A stretch of 64,000 nt of DNA from Paludibacter jiangxiensis. GTDB taxonomy: Bacteria; Bacteroidota; Bacteroidia; Bacteroidales; Paludibacteraceae. Each line of letters begins with the position of its first letter. Position 1 is the first letter of the stretch. Location of the stretch: NCBI GenBank assembly GCA_945897785.1, contig CAMDGD010000004.1:19686-83685 (forward strand), read 5' to 3'. This document shows, piece after piece, positions 44,301 to 52,902 of this stretch. The notes beneath the pieces were generated by a model. That model was not told where the DNA came from, ran no database searches, and was given only the letters and a program-made list of their open reading frames with translations. The position numbers were made by a program, and so were the translations under genes.

Positions 44301-45499
44301 TCTACCTTGTGTTTACCAATAATTTTTGTTGACTTATTGTATAACTCTCGGCCTTTAAAATTATTTATATATCCACTTATAAGTTTACCTAAGTTAGATA
44401 AAAGTTGACACTCTTCTTTTAAAAACGGTCCCTCGTACGCATCAGGAAATTTTTTGAGATAATACACCTGAATACTTCCTTTTTTATTGTCGAGTGTAAC
44501 AAAATTTTCTTTTTGAAACCAAACTGTTTCTTTAAAATTTTTGCTATAGTAGCTTATGCCTTCGTAGGTAATTTTTGCACAAGTAAATTCCGGATATTGC
44601 CACGACTTAGGAATGGTATTGCATATTTTTTTAAGGGTATCTTTGATCGAAGCTTCTTTCTCGATAATACTAGAAGTTTGATTTAAGGCATTGAGTTCTT
44701 TCAATCGTTCAGTGTTTTCCCAATGCAATTTTTTAAACATTTCTTTGCTTGCAGAGCCAGCAATAAGGTTTGCAATATTAATTAGTAAATTTCGCTCTTC
44801 AGCCAAAAACGGGCCCTCATCCATATCGGGAAATTCTTGTGTGTAAAAAACCTCAATTATTCCTTGTTGATTGTTTGCCGTATAAAAATTCTCGCGCAGC
44901 ACCCATCGGGTTTCTTGAAATATGGGAGAAGTGATGGTTTTGTTTTCGTACATAATTCGAACAACCGTATGTTCCGGGTATTGCCAGGCTTCGGGCAAAA
45001 ACGAACAAATTTCAAGCAAAGATTCCTCCAAAACAGTTGATTTCTCTAACAACAAACTCGTTCTGTTTAACCCTTGTAATTCTTTGTTTCGTTCTTTGTT
45101 TTCGAACAGCAAGCGTTCCAACAGGGTTTTAGAAATAACGCCCGAAACAAGCTGAAGCAATACCGAAAAGAATAACGGATCGTTTGGCTTATCATCAATA
45201 TATGCTTGGAATGTTGCATTATCAGGAAAAAAAACATCAATACTAAGCGTATTATTGATAGCCAATGTGATGGATTCCGTTTCTGTATAAGTCGTTTTCT
45301 TAAAAGCACTACTGGTAAAAAGCTCTTCGTTATAGCTCAATTTCACTGCTATCAGCCCAAGCCTTTTTACCATTAGGTTGCAAATACTAATTAGCACTTG
45401 ATTTAATGGTACCGAATCATTCAATACAGCAATCAGCTCTTTTAAAAACCTTAGCTTTACTGCTTGGGTAAACGAATGGTTATGCAAAGAAGTGTCCAT
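41303..45499 (-). CDS. GAF-REC-REC-PPDK_N sensory protein (PEP synthase-like ATP-binding domain)
   Basis: A 1398-residue cytosolic protein. Residues ~15-130 look like a GAF domain; 141-255 and 268-382 are two similar GAF-like repeats (each with AWQYPE/SWQYPE, then ENF, GIIEVFYT and DEGPFL). A degenerate receiver lies at ~434-570 (phospho-site lost), a better one at ~581-728 (IEDS, D659 in VISDVEF, K712). From ~845 to 1215 is a pyruvate-phosphate-dikinase-type ATP-binding domain: GGKGRGLAF, VRSSSLSEDSMSHPFAGVFDTF, EIEWAVD and LQIKP. The last ~180 residues hold GPGRWGTRDQFLGIPVSWSQ. The swivelling phospho-His and PEP-binding domains of PEP synthase are missing, so it cannot be a complete PEP synthase. 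An Asn-type response regulator follows 3 bp later. Confidence 0.85.
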   Translation of the reverse strand: MDTSLHNHSFTQAVKLRFLKELIAVLNDSVPLNQVLISICNLMVKRLGLIAVKLSYNEELFTSSAFKKTTYTETESITLAINNTLSIDVFFPDNATFQAYIDDKPNDPLFFSVLLQLVSGVISKTLLERLLFENKERNKELQGLNRTSLLLEKSTVLEESLLEICSFLPEAWQYPEHTVVRIMYENKTITSPIFQETRWVLRENFYTANNQQGIIEVFYTQEFPDMDEGPFLAEERNLLINIANLIAGSASKEMFKKLHWENTERLKELNALNQTSSIIEKEASIKDTLKKICNTIPKSWQYPEFTCAKITYEGISYYSKNFKETVWFQKENFVTLDNKKGSIQVYYLKKFPDAYEGPFLKEECQLLSNLGKLISGYINNFKGRELYNKSTKIIGKHKVDDFRKSLTKDKQPLQLYFNKQILDKYIYLDMMKFKVKNILFVATLYDAFILENEDGFFEQFMGEIYQYSLFSLPRITGVTSAKEALDLLKTTHFDLVILMVGLDNDSPILLSQEIKKKQKDLPVYLLLNQKNNIKYFEELVPSVFSVDKIFVWNGNSQILFAIVKSIEDSVNVENDTKIGLVRVILLIEDSAFYYSKYLQNLYSIVFGQIQQLLPEVEKNEIDKISKMRSRPKILHARNYEDAMFVFEKYKDFLLCVISDVEFDRNGELDKTAGVRFIKYIKKQTLTLPIILQSSDAANEELAKKLEVSFINKNSERLLIDLKSFLTTQLGFGDFVFRDKAGKALAVAKTLKEFRSILATIPKESLYLHAIKNQFSLWLMSRGEIQLAKSINPVSVTDFETVEEFRQYFLASIVAYKEEKRKGKILSIDEVTTIDEKNIVTLASGSLGGKGRGLAFINTFIYNLNFSKFLQEINIRTPITGIIGTDEFELFMENNKLSKYVFDTNFSYKEIKEMFVNASLSDALVQRLKQFIAQIDNPIAVRSSSLSEDSMSHPFAGVFDTFVIPNNNEDKAQDLVQLITAIKLVYASVYSEDSRTYFNAINHKLEDERMAVILQELVGSKHDNYYYPHISGTAQSYNYYPVAHMKPEEGFAVAAMGLGYYVVGGRRSYRFSPKYPTIAMYTPKDMLKSTQVEFYAIDLSRKQQDFLNEGEDASLTLLDISTAEKHGTINHCVSVYNPENDRINSGLGSMGPRIINFANILKYNYIPLAELIDELLNIAKDALGSPIEIEWAVDLTKTVNGLPSFYLLQIKPIVTSQQRDDILISEVAKSDTVLYTESSLGNGEITNITDIIFVDTAKFDRMKTLDMMKEIEFLNNVMIKEGRQYVLIGPGRWGTRDQFLGIPVSWSQISNAKVIVEISMPNFPLDSSLGSHFFHNVTSMNIGYLSVQDSSYTDYVNWDIIAQQKVKNKTEYFKHIQFKKPLKVLMNGKLRKAAILLNG

Positions 45500-45602
45500 A
45501 AAAATGAATTGAAAATTATACCTACAGCCTCGTTCTCAAAATTACTAAAATGCCGTTTAATTATAAGCTACCCTTAGCAATTCTTAAGCTATTGCAACAC
45601 AA

Positions 45603-47531
45603 CTACAACTTATCTACTTCGGCTAACCACATTTTACTTGAAGCATCACTAGGCATACGCCAATCGCCTCTGGGAGAAAGGTTTACTGAACCTACCTTTG
45701 GTCCGTCGGGCATGCACGAGCGTTTAAATTGTTGCGAGAAGAACCGTTTTATAAAAACAGACAGCCATTTTTTCAGGGTTTCTTTCGGGTATTTTTGCTT
45801 GAAAGCCTGTGTTGCCAAAAAGGCAATTTTTGCCGGACTAAACCCAAAGCGCAACGCATAATACAAAAAGAAATCGTGTAATTCGTACGGGCCCACAAGG
45901 TCTTCTGTTTTTTGGGCAATATTTCCCTGTTCGTCTGCCGGCAATAACTCCGGACTAACAGGAGTATCTACCACATCCAAGAGGTAATTTTTGGCTGCAG
46001 CTTCTATTTTATTATCAGTAACCCACTGCACTAAATAGCGCACCAATGTTTTTGGAATGCCTGTGTTTACAGCATACGAACTCATGTGGTCGCCGTTGTA
46101 GGTAGCCCAGCCAAGCGCCAACTCAGATAAATCGCCGGTGCCTATAACCAAGCCGTTTTGCTGATTAGCTATATTCATTAATAGCAGTGTGCGTTGCCGT
46201 GCTTGGGTGTTTTCAAAGGTAATGTCGTGCTTGTTTTCAGGATGTCCAATATCTTTAAAATGAAGCAAACAGGCTTCTTTTATTGATATCTCTTTAAAAG
46301 TACAACCCAGTGTTTGTATCAACTCAACGGCGTTGGTGTATGTTCTGTTGGTAGTACCAAAACCGGGCATGGTAATGCCAATAATATTTTTTCGAGAAAG
46401 TTTAAGTTTATCTGCCGTTTTTACACAAACCAACAAAGCTAGCGTGCTATCGAGTCCGCCCGATATGCCAATCACCATGGTAAGCATACCGGTATGTTGC
46501 AAACGACTAGCCAGGGCAGCTACTTGAATATCGAAAATCTCGTGACAACGCTCATCAAGCGCTGCTCCATAAGGAGTAAAAGGCAAAGGGAATACAGTGC
46601 GAGTTAATTCAATCGTTTTTTTTTTAGGCAAACTGAATCGTACAGTACGCAATTCTGGAAGCAGTTTTAGATGCGATAAACCTTGCATAAAACAAGTATT
46701 TTTTTGTCTGTCGCCTTGCAATCTTTCTATATCTATCTCATTAATTATAAGCTGATTATCAAAAGAGAACCGTTCGCTTTCGGATAAAAGCACCCCATTT
46801 TCGAAAATAAAACCATTGGCTGCAAACACCACATCGGTAGTTGACTCGCCAAATCCTGAAGAGGCATATACATACCCGGTAATGCAACGGGCCGATTGTT
46901 GTGAGATAAGCTGCTTGCGATAGGTGTTTTTACCGGTAAGCTCGTTGGATGCCGACAAATTAAATATCAGTTGCGCACCCGCCAAGGCCTGATAAGAACT
47001 AGGCGGAATAGGTGTCCACAAGTCTTCGCATATCTCTGCCGAGAAACACAAATCATCGCTTTGCAATAGAATAGATGCTCCAAAAGCAACCTCCTGTCCA
47101 CATAATTTTATTTCCGTAGCAACCGCATCGTTGGCTGCTGCAAACCAGCGAGTTTCGTAAAATTCATTGTAGGCAGCTAAATAGGTTTTCGGAATAACCG
47201 CCAATAATTTTCCTTGTTGAAAGATTACGGCTGCATTAAACAACTGATTGCACGACTTTACCGGCATGCCTACCAAACAAATAATGGGGAAATTCTTTGT
47301 GGCTTCAAGCAACTGACTTAAGGCTTTTTCAGCCTCATCAATGAGCAAATGATTATGAAATAAATCACCACAGGTATAACCTGTAATAGCCAATTCAGGG
47401 AAACAAACCAATTGTACATCTTTCGACGCAGCTTCTTCAATTAAAGGAACGATGGCGTCAACATTCGACTTGCAATCGGCCAGTTTTACTGTTGGGATAG
47501 CTACTGCTACTTTTACAAAACCGTAATTCAT
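45603..47531 (-). CDS. nadE: NAD+ synthase, glutamine-hydrolysing
   Basis: A 642-residue NadE with two parts. The N-terminal nitrilase-type glutaminase (1-280) has its Glu-Lys-Cys triad in CFPELAITGYTCGD, VIPKTYLAAYNEFYE and SAEICEDLWTP. The C-terminal synthetase (from about 320) has the PP-loop GISGGLDSTLALLV, TMPGFGTTNRTY, GTGDLSELALGWATYNGDHMSSYAVN in pieces, and the Cys-containing KRSCMPDGPKVGSVNLSPRGDWRMP end. Ammonia passes between the two sites. It precedes the sensory ATP-grasp gene by 103 bp; a shared transcript is possible. Confidence 0.96.
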   Translation of the reverse strand: MNYGFVKVAVAIPTVKLADCKSNVDAIVPLIEEAASKDVQLVCFPELAITGYTCGDLFHNHLLIDEAEKALSQLLEATKNFPIICLVGMPVKSCNQLFNAAVIFQQGKLLAVIPKTYLAAYNEFYETRWFAAANDAVATEIKLCGQEVAFGASILLQSDDLCFSAEICEDLWTPIPPSSYQALAGAQLIFNLSASNELTGKNTYRKQLISQQSARCITGYVYASSGFGESTTDVVFAANGFIFENGVLLSESERFSFDNQLIINEIDIERLQGDRQKNTCFMQGLSHLKLLPELRTVRFSLPKKKTIELTRTVFPLPFTPYGAALDERCHEIFDIQVAALASRLQHTGMLTMVIGISGGLDSTLALLVCVKTADKLKLSRKNIIGITMPGFGTTNRTYTNAVELIQTLGCTFKEISIKEACLLHFKDIGHPENKHDITFENTQARQRTLLLMNIANQQNGLVIGTGDLSELALGWATYNGDHMSSYAVNTGIPKTLVRYLVQWVTDNKIEAAAKNYLLDVVDTPVSPELLPADEQGNIAQKTEDLVGPYELHDFFLYYALRFGFSPAKIAFLATQAFKQKYPKETLKKWLSVFIKRFFSQQFKRSCMPDGPKVGSVNLSPRGDWRMPSDASSKMWLAEVDKL

Positions 47532-47734
47532 CTGTTTATAATTTGATTCTCCTATGCCAGGAGGTTTTTCTCACGACTCGTTTTTCTTATTTTTTTTACC
47601 GATGATAAAGATACACATTTTTCCGTTTCTAAAATGACAGGGTATTTTAGCCTATCGCAAAAAACAATGATAGCTTAGGTTCACTGATTGCACTAATAAC
47701 GCAAACCCTATCTTTACTCTTTATTCTCTTTGTC

Positions 47735-49705
47735 TTAAAACTTAATAATAATTCGTTCGCCTAGTTCCTTGGCCAACTGCTTTTTCATTTCGTTTAAGGC
47801 AGCTATCTCTTGCATCAAGTCGTTTATTGCGCCCAAGTCTTGCTGTTCATTAGCAATTTTCAGGGCCGACATTTTTTCTTTTATCTGAAAAATGATGGTT
47901 TTATTTTTAAATTCATACACCGAACGAGGCACCAAGGATTGCAGCAAATCGCTTTCTTTTTCGAGCTGTTTTGTATGTATTTTACTTAGCGTATATTTAT
48001 CAGTAGCCAAATTAAGAGACAGCTGGCTAACAGCAGGATTAGGATGGTTTAAAAAGAACGTCTCGGCTATAAAATCAGGGGTATAAACCTGTTGTTTGGC
48101 GGTTTCTAAAACAAGAGCATGCAAAGGGGTTTGCATAAACAACCCATCGCGTTCCAATTCGTGAACAACAAAGGCAATAACAGAAATAACTTTTTCATTT
48201 CTTTGCCCCGTTGTAGTATCATCTTCGCTAATAGTAAACAGCGATTGCTCTCCATAACGAACAAGGTAATACAAAATATTTAGCTCTTCTTGAAAATACG
48301 GACTAATAGCTTCGGGGGTTACCTGCTCAGGTATTATTGGTGCATGGGAGTCGGGTATGCGGGTGGGGGTGAGCTTAATACCCAACTCATTTTCGCGCTT
48401 GGTACGGCTTATTCTATTAATCTCGTTATACAAAGTTTTTTCGTCGATTTGCATCAAACTACTACATTCTTTGATATACACCGAGCGAATAATATTGTCC
48501 GGAATAACCGCAATACTACTTACAATTTCCGTTATCAGTTTCGCTTTTTTTATGGGGTCGTTACCGACATCTTCCAACAATAAATTGGTTTTGAAACGGA
48601 TAAAGTCAACACTATTTTTGTCTATGAAATCGATAAAATCAGAGGCATTTTGTTTTTTGGCAAAAGAATCGGGGTCATCGCCAAGCGGTAAAGACACCAC
48701 CTTGATATTCATGCCTTGCTCCAACAACATATCGATACCGCGTAACGATGCTTTTATGCCGGCGGCATCACCATCAAAAATTACCGTAATATTCGGGGTA
48801 AATCGATGAATAAGCCTAATTTGTCCTTGTGTTAATGATGTGCCCGAAGAGGCCACCACATTTTCTATTCCCGCCTGGTGCATGGATATCACATCCGTAT
48901 ATCCTTCAACTAAATAACAACGGTCGCTTTTTACAATAGCTTGTTTTGCGAAAAAAATACCGTACAACTCATTGCTCTTATGGTACACCTCAGATTCAGG
49001 CGAATTAAGGTACTTCGCCGTTTTATCAGTATTTTTAAGTATTCTTCCCCCAAAAGCAACCACTTTACCAGATAAGGAATGTACCGGAAAAAGCACCCTT
49101 CCTCTAAACCTATCGAGCAAATTATCGTCGTGCTCACTACGAATGCTTAAGCCCGTTTTAACTAGGTAATCTACTTTATAGCCTTGTTTTATCGCTTCTT
49201 GCGCAAAAGCATCTCGTTGATCTAAGCTATACCCCAACTGAAATTTTCGGATAATTTCATCGGTGAATCCCCGTTCACGAAAATAACTCAACCCAACAGA
49301 TTTGCCTTCCATATGCTCATGCAAAATAGTAGCAAAATATTTTTGAGCATACGCATTTACCACCAACATACTTTCGCGGTCGTTTTGCAGCATTTTTTGT
49401 TCGTCGGTAAGCTCCTTTTCAACTACTTCAATACTGTATTTTTTAGCCAGTTGCTTTAACGCCTCATAGTAATTGAGTTGCTCAACTTCCATAATAAAAT
49501 TTACCGGATTACCCCCCTTACCGCAACCAAAACACTTGCAAATATTTTTTGCCGGAGAAACGGTAAACGAGGGTGTTTTTTCGTTGTGGAAAGGGCATAG
49601 CCCGATCATGTTCACACCTCGTTTTCGAAGGGTAACATAGTCGGAAACAACTTGTTCTATTTGGGCTGCCTCTAAAATTCGGTCAACGGTGGCTTGGTCA
49701 ATCAT
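47735..49705 (-). CDS. dnaG: DNA primase
   Basis: A 656-residue primase making RNA primers at the replication fork, from the ATG at 49705 (MIDQATVDRILEAAQ). The zinc domain CPFHNEKTPSFTVSPAKNICKCFGCG (in two parts: C-x2-H and C-x2-C) lies at residues 38-65; the TOPRIM core has LVEGYTDVISMHQAG and VIFDGDAAG, preceded by the RNA polymerase domain (GYSLDQRDAF, FRGRVLFPVHSLSGKVVAFGGR). The C-terminal ~180 residues are the helicase-binding part. No sigma or ribosomal gene of the classic macromolecular synthesis operon is beside it. Confidence 0.96.
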   Translation of the reverse strand: MIDQATVDRILEAAQIEQVVSDYVTLRKRGVNMIGLCPFHNEKTPSFTVSPAKNICKCFGCGKGGNPVNFIMEVEQLNYYEALKQLAKKYSIEVVEKELTDEQKMLQNDRESMLVVNAYAQKYFATILHEHMEGKSVGLSYFRERGFTDEIIRKFQLGYSLDQRDAFAQEAIKQGYKVDYLVKTGLSIRSEHDDNLLDRFRGRVLFPVHSLSGKVVAFGGRILKNTDKTAKYLNSPESEVYHKSNELYGIFFAKQAIVKSDRCYLVEGYTDVISMHQAGIENVVASSGTSLTQGQIRLIHRFTPNITVIFDGDAAGIKASLRGIDMLLEQGMNIKVVSLPLGDDPDSFAKKQNASDFIDFIDKNSVDFIRFKTNLLLEDVGNDPIKKAKLITEIVSSIAVIPDNIIRSVYIKECSSLMQIDEKTLYNEINRISRTKRENELGIKLTPTRIPDSHAPIIPEQVTPEAISPYFQEELNILYYLVRYGEQSLFTISEDDTTTGQRNEKVISVIAFVVHELERDGLFMQTPLHALVLETAKQQVYTPDFIAETFFLNHPNPAVSQLSLNLATDKYTLSKIHTKQLEKESDLLQSLVPRSVYEFKNKTIIFQIKEKMSALKIANEQQDLGAINDLMQEIAALNEMKKQLAKELGERIIIKF

Positions 49706-49902
49706 ATTGTTTTTGTTTTCTCTTCGGATGTAGTAAAGCATCCAATGAGAGAGTCACGAAGGTACAAAAAAATCGAAAGTGAACTGCATTATTAATGCAT
49801 AGTTATACACAAGATATTAATACTGAATTTTATGCATTTGTGTAGGTATAGAAAATAAATGTAAAATAAATCTTGACTGAGATTGTCTTGACTCAAAGAC
49901 CT

Positions 49903-49919
49903 AGTCCCGATTCGGGACT
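49903..49919. repeat. Short palindromic repeat (TCCCGA type)
   Basis: AGTCCCGA, one base, TCGGGACT: perfect 8-bp arms. The same core occurs at 61916-61931 and, in longer form, at 57279 and 62522. Confidence 0.6.
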
Positions 49920-49995
49920 TAAGTGTTTGTGCACTAAGAATCTGTTTTTCATTGAAAATTAAACAGAAACCCATTTTTTTATCTGCAAAGAAGTT

Positions 49996-50013
49996 CCGCC
50001 CCTATCGGGGCGG
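49996..50013. repeat. Short palindromic repeat (CCGCCCC type)
   Basis: CCGCCCC (49996-50002), TATC, GGGGCGG (50007-50013): 7-bp arms, GC content far above the surroundings. No T run on either strand. Confidence 0.6.
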
Positions 50014-50142
50014 GCACGAATCATTAATTCCCTATTCTACCAATATCACCCACCTAACGGCGCGAATAATACTACACCAACTTTTCAGCTATATTCAAAA
50101 TAGCTTTCAAAAGACATTAAGTAACATCAATCCACATATTTT

Positions 50143-50173
50143 TTTGTCAGCTCCAAACTTTTACATAGCTTTA
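50143..50173 (+). promoter_or_regulatory. Promoter of the CDF transporter gene
   Basis: TTTG at 50143-50146, a 19-base spacer and TAGCTTTA at 50166-50173. The transcript would start near 50180, so the gene is leaderless at the ATG 50182 or has a ~14-base leader at ATG 50194. Confidence 0.5.
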
Positions 50174-50181
50174 CATCGTTA

Positions 50182-51204
50182 ATGCATACGCAAATGACAA
50201 CACTTGATTCGAACATAAAACTCACCGTACAAAAGCGAATAGTAACCTTTTCTATCGCTATATTTTTGGCCAAAGTTACGGCCTTTTTTATCACAAATTC
50301 GGTTGGGATACTTACCGACGCACTAGAGAGTATTGTAAATGTGGTTACCGGAATTATTACGGTATATAGCATTAGCATCGCACTTAAACCTAAAGATGCC
50401 AACCACCCTTTTGGTCACGGAAAAGTAGAATCGCTATCGGCTTCGGTCGAGGGACTTTTAATCTTGTTGGCCGGACTATATATTATTTACGAAGGCATAA
50501 ATCGTTTGTTTTTTCCAACCGAAATTAACACGCTGGGCATAGGAATATTTATTGTAGCTGTTGCCGGTGTGTTGAATTATTTGCTAGGTATGTATAGCAT
50601 TCGTACCGGAAAGAAGCACCAATCCATCGCCTTAATTGCCGGCGGCAAGCACCTGCAATCGGATACATATTCTACTATCGGACTGGTCATTGGGCTCTTC
50701 TTGCTTTGGCTTACCAAATTGGCTTGGATTGATAGTGTAATTGCTATCATCTTTGGAATAATTATTATCTACACCGGATTCAAAATTCTCAAAGAAACCA
50801 CCTCTAATTTAATGGACGAAACTGACTTTGGTGTCGTTAAAACAATTACAGAAATACTTTGGAAAAATAAACGGGAAAATTGGGTAGAAATACATAACTT
50901 GAAATTATTGAAGTACGGGGATAGATACCACATGGATTGTGATTTGGTAGTGCCTTGGTATTTAAACATTAAAGAAGCACATGAAGAAAGTGAAATATTA
51001 AGAGCGATTATCCAAAAAGAATACCATGAAGCCATCGATTTTACGGTACATATGGATGCCTGTTTCCCTGATATGTGCCATCAATGTGCCAAGAAAAATT
51101 GCAAGCATCGGCAGTTTCCACATACCAATGAGGATGTTTGGACCGTAGAAATTATAACGGCAAAGAAAAGCAGGTACGCTCCCCAAGTCCATACAGGAAG
51201 GTAG
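50182..51204 (+). CDS. Cation diffusion facilitator transporter with Cys-rich C-terminal tail
   Basis: A 340-residue CDF exporter (zinc, iron or manganese by family). About six transmembrane helices are followed by a cytosolic domain. Metal-site residues lie in SVGILTDALES (TM2) and GGKHLQSDTYST (TM5, His157 and Asp161); the loop HPFGHGKVES is the family mark. After the usual cytosolic domain comes a tail with Cys at 294, 299, 302 and 307 and His at 300, 309 and 314 (ACFPDMCHQCAKKNCKHRQF), a likely extra metal site that I do not know from standard CDFs. The start may be M5 (50194). Single gene. Confidence 0.88.
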   Translation: MHTQMTTLDSNIKLTVQKRIVTFSIAIFLAKVTAFFITNSVGILTDALESIVNVVTGIITVYSISIALKPKDANHPFGHGKVESLSASVEGLLILLAGLYIIYEGINRLFFPTEINTLGIGIFIVAVAGVLNYLLGMYSIRTGKKHQSIALIAGGKHLQSDTYSTIGLVIGLFLLWLTKLAWIDSVIAIIFGIIIIYTGFKILKETTSNLMDETDFGVVKTITEILWKNKRENWVEIHNLKLLKYGDRYHMDCDLVVPWYLNIKEAHEESEILRAIIQKEYHEAIDFTVHMDACFPDMCHQCAKKNCKHRQFPHTNEDVWTVEIITAKKSRYAPQVHTGR

Positions 51205-51316
51205 TGATAATACATATTCAGGTTTTGTTTTAGGTTGAAATATACAAGTAAAAACTAATACGCAAATCCTATTTTCTACTTCTACAACTAGTTTGATTGG
51301 ATCGTAATACAAGCAT

Positions 51317-51357
51317 AAAAAATAAGAGCTCGACCTTTTACAGACCGAACCCTTATT
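51317..51357 (-). terminator. Terminator of the CoA-transferase gene
   Basis: On the minus strand AATAAGGGTTCG (51357-51346), loop, CGAGCTCTTATT (51332-51321), a 12-bp stem with two G-U pairs, then TTTT. Confidence 0.8.
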
Positions 51358-51406
51358 TATATATCACACAGGTTAGTTATAATAAACAAACCAACACCTC
51401 ATCCAT

Positions 51407-52714
51407 TTATTTAGTTACAAAACGGTAATGTGAACCAAAACGCTCAAAAGCAGCTTGCTCTAATTCTTCTTGTACACTTGGATGCGCTACGCTTGTAATT
51501 AATTTTGCCCGTTCTTGTAACGTTTTACCATATACATTTACGGCTCCATTTTCTGTTACAAACCAATGCAAATGCTGACGGGTAGTAATTACACCGGCGC
51601 CATTTAATAGCGTTGGACTAATTTTGCTTAAGCCTTTTTTAGTAATAGATGGCATAGCAATGATTGCTTTTCCTCCTTTTGAACGAGAAGCTCCATAAAT
51701 AAAATCAACTTGTCCGCCCACACCTGAGTAATGTTTAGTGCCTACTGAATCGGCATTTACTTGTCCGGTAATATCAATAGAAAGTGCTGTGTTAATTGCT
51801 GTCATTTTAGAAAGTTGAGCAATGATAAATGGGTCGTTTGTATACCCTACATCTTGCATCAATACTTGTGGGTTGTTATGTACAAAATCGTACACTTTTT
51901 GAGAACCCATTAAAAAAGTGGCTACTAATTTACCTTTGTCTAATTCTTTACAAGCACCGTTAATAATTCCTTTTTCAACTAACTCCAAAACGCCATCGGC
52001 AAACATTTCGGTGTGTACGCCTAAATTTTTGTGATTTCCCAAGCAAGCCAATACGGCATTTGGCAAAGCGCCAATACCCATTTGCAAACAAGCACCATCT
52101 TCAATCAATTCAGCACAGTTCTTGCCAATGGCAATTTCTGTTTCATCCGGAGTAGTGAAGTGAGCCGGTTCAAGTGGCGTGTTGTCTTCTACAAAAATAT
52201 CTATCATGCTAAGCGGAATCATAGCATCACCTAAAGAACGAGGCACATTTTTATTGATAACTGCAATGGTATAATCTGAAGTTTCAATAGCTGCCAATGT
52301 TGCATCTACCGAAGTTCCTAATGAAACATACCCATGCTCGTCTGGCGGACAAACTTGTACCATAGCCACATTACATTTCAAGTATCCACCGCGATATAAT
52401 TTTTGTGTTTCGCTTAAGAAAATAGGAATATAATCAGCTAATCCTGCTTGTACGCTTTTACGCACATTGCCCCCCACAAAAAAAGCATCGTGTTGAAATA
52501 CGCCTTCAAACTCCGGTTCTACATAGGGAGCAACACCTTCCGTATGCAAGTGGTGAATATGAACATCTTTTAACTCGCCGGCACGACCTCTGTCGCACAT
52601 AGCATTTACTAACACCTGAGGAACACTGGCTACTGAACTTAAATGTACATGGTCGCCCGATTTAATTACCTTTACGGCTTCTGCCGGAGATACGGATTTG
52701 TAAGCTAATTGCAT
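51407..52714 (-). CDS. Acetyl-CoA hydrolase/4-hydroxybutyrate CoA-transferase family protein
   Basis: A 435-residue class I CoA-transferase-like enzyme. Seen: VCPPDEHGYVSLGTSVD, LQMGIGALPNAVL, GVHTEMFADGVLELVEKG with the family's catalytic Glu in HTEM, KHYSGVGGQVDFIYGA and TTRQHLHWFVTENGAVNVYG. The family moves CoA between acetate, propionate, succinate or 4-hydroxybutyrate; which one here cannot be told. Single gene, divergent from the M16 protease, with a perfect 20-base palindrome over its promoter and its own terminator. Confidence 0.9.
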   Translation of the reverse strand: MQLAYKSVSPAEAVKVIKSGDHVHLSSVASVPQVLVNAMCDRGRAGELKDVHIHHLHTEGVAPYVEPEFEGVFQHDAFFVGGNVRKSVQAGLADYIPIFLSETQKLYRGGYLKCNVAMVQVCPPDEHGYVSLGTSVDATLAAIETSDYTIAVINKNVPRSLGDAMIPLSMIDIFVEDNTPLEPAHFTTPDETEIAIGKNCAELIEDGACLQMGIGALPNAVLACLGNHKNLGVHTEMFADGVLELVEKGIINGACKELDKGKLVATFLMGSQKVYDFVHNNPQVLMQDVGYTNDPFIIAQLSKMTAINTALSIDITGQVNADSVGTKHYSGVGGQVDFIYGASRSKGGKAIIAMPSITKKGLSKISPTLLNGAGVITTRQHLHWFVTENGAVNVYGKTLQERAKLITSVAHPSVQEELEQAAFERFGSHYRFVTK

Positions 52715-52753
52715 AATAATATGTTGTTTATAATTTCTTTTTTACGAGTGATG

Positions 52754-52796
52754 CAAAAGTAGCATATTCCACTATGTTAAAGAAATATTTCTTTAA
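52754..52796 (-). promoter_or_regulatory. CoA-transferase promoter with overlapping palindrome
   Basis: Minus-strand -7 box TACTTTTG at 52761-52754, 40 bases before the ATG. A perfect palindrome with arm TTAAAGAAAT lies at 52777-52796, over the -33 position. Confidence 0.65.
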
Positions 52797-52902
52797 TAAA
52801 AAAGTTAAAATTAAAAAGAATTTAGTAGCTGTTAAATCTTATAAAAATACGCCCAATTTTAGTACAATTGACTTACCTTTACAATAGCTAAAAAACGATA
52901 CT

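Larger units (their letters stand above)
49742..50181. other. Gap between dnaG and the CDF transporter
   Basis: About 440 bases. It holds two GC-rich palindromes (49903-49919 and 49996-50013) and, at the right end, a promoter for the transporter. No ORF or RNA gene seen. Confidence 0.5.

Noticed and set aside
41303..45499. Annotation as phosphoenolpyruvate synthase
   Set aside because: Only the ATP-binding domain is present; the phospho-His and PEP-binding domains are missing.
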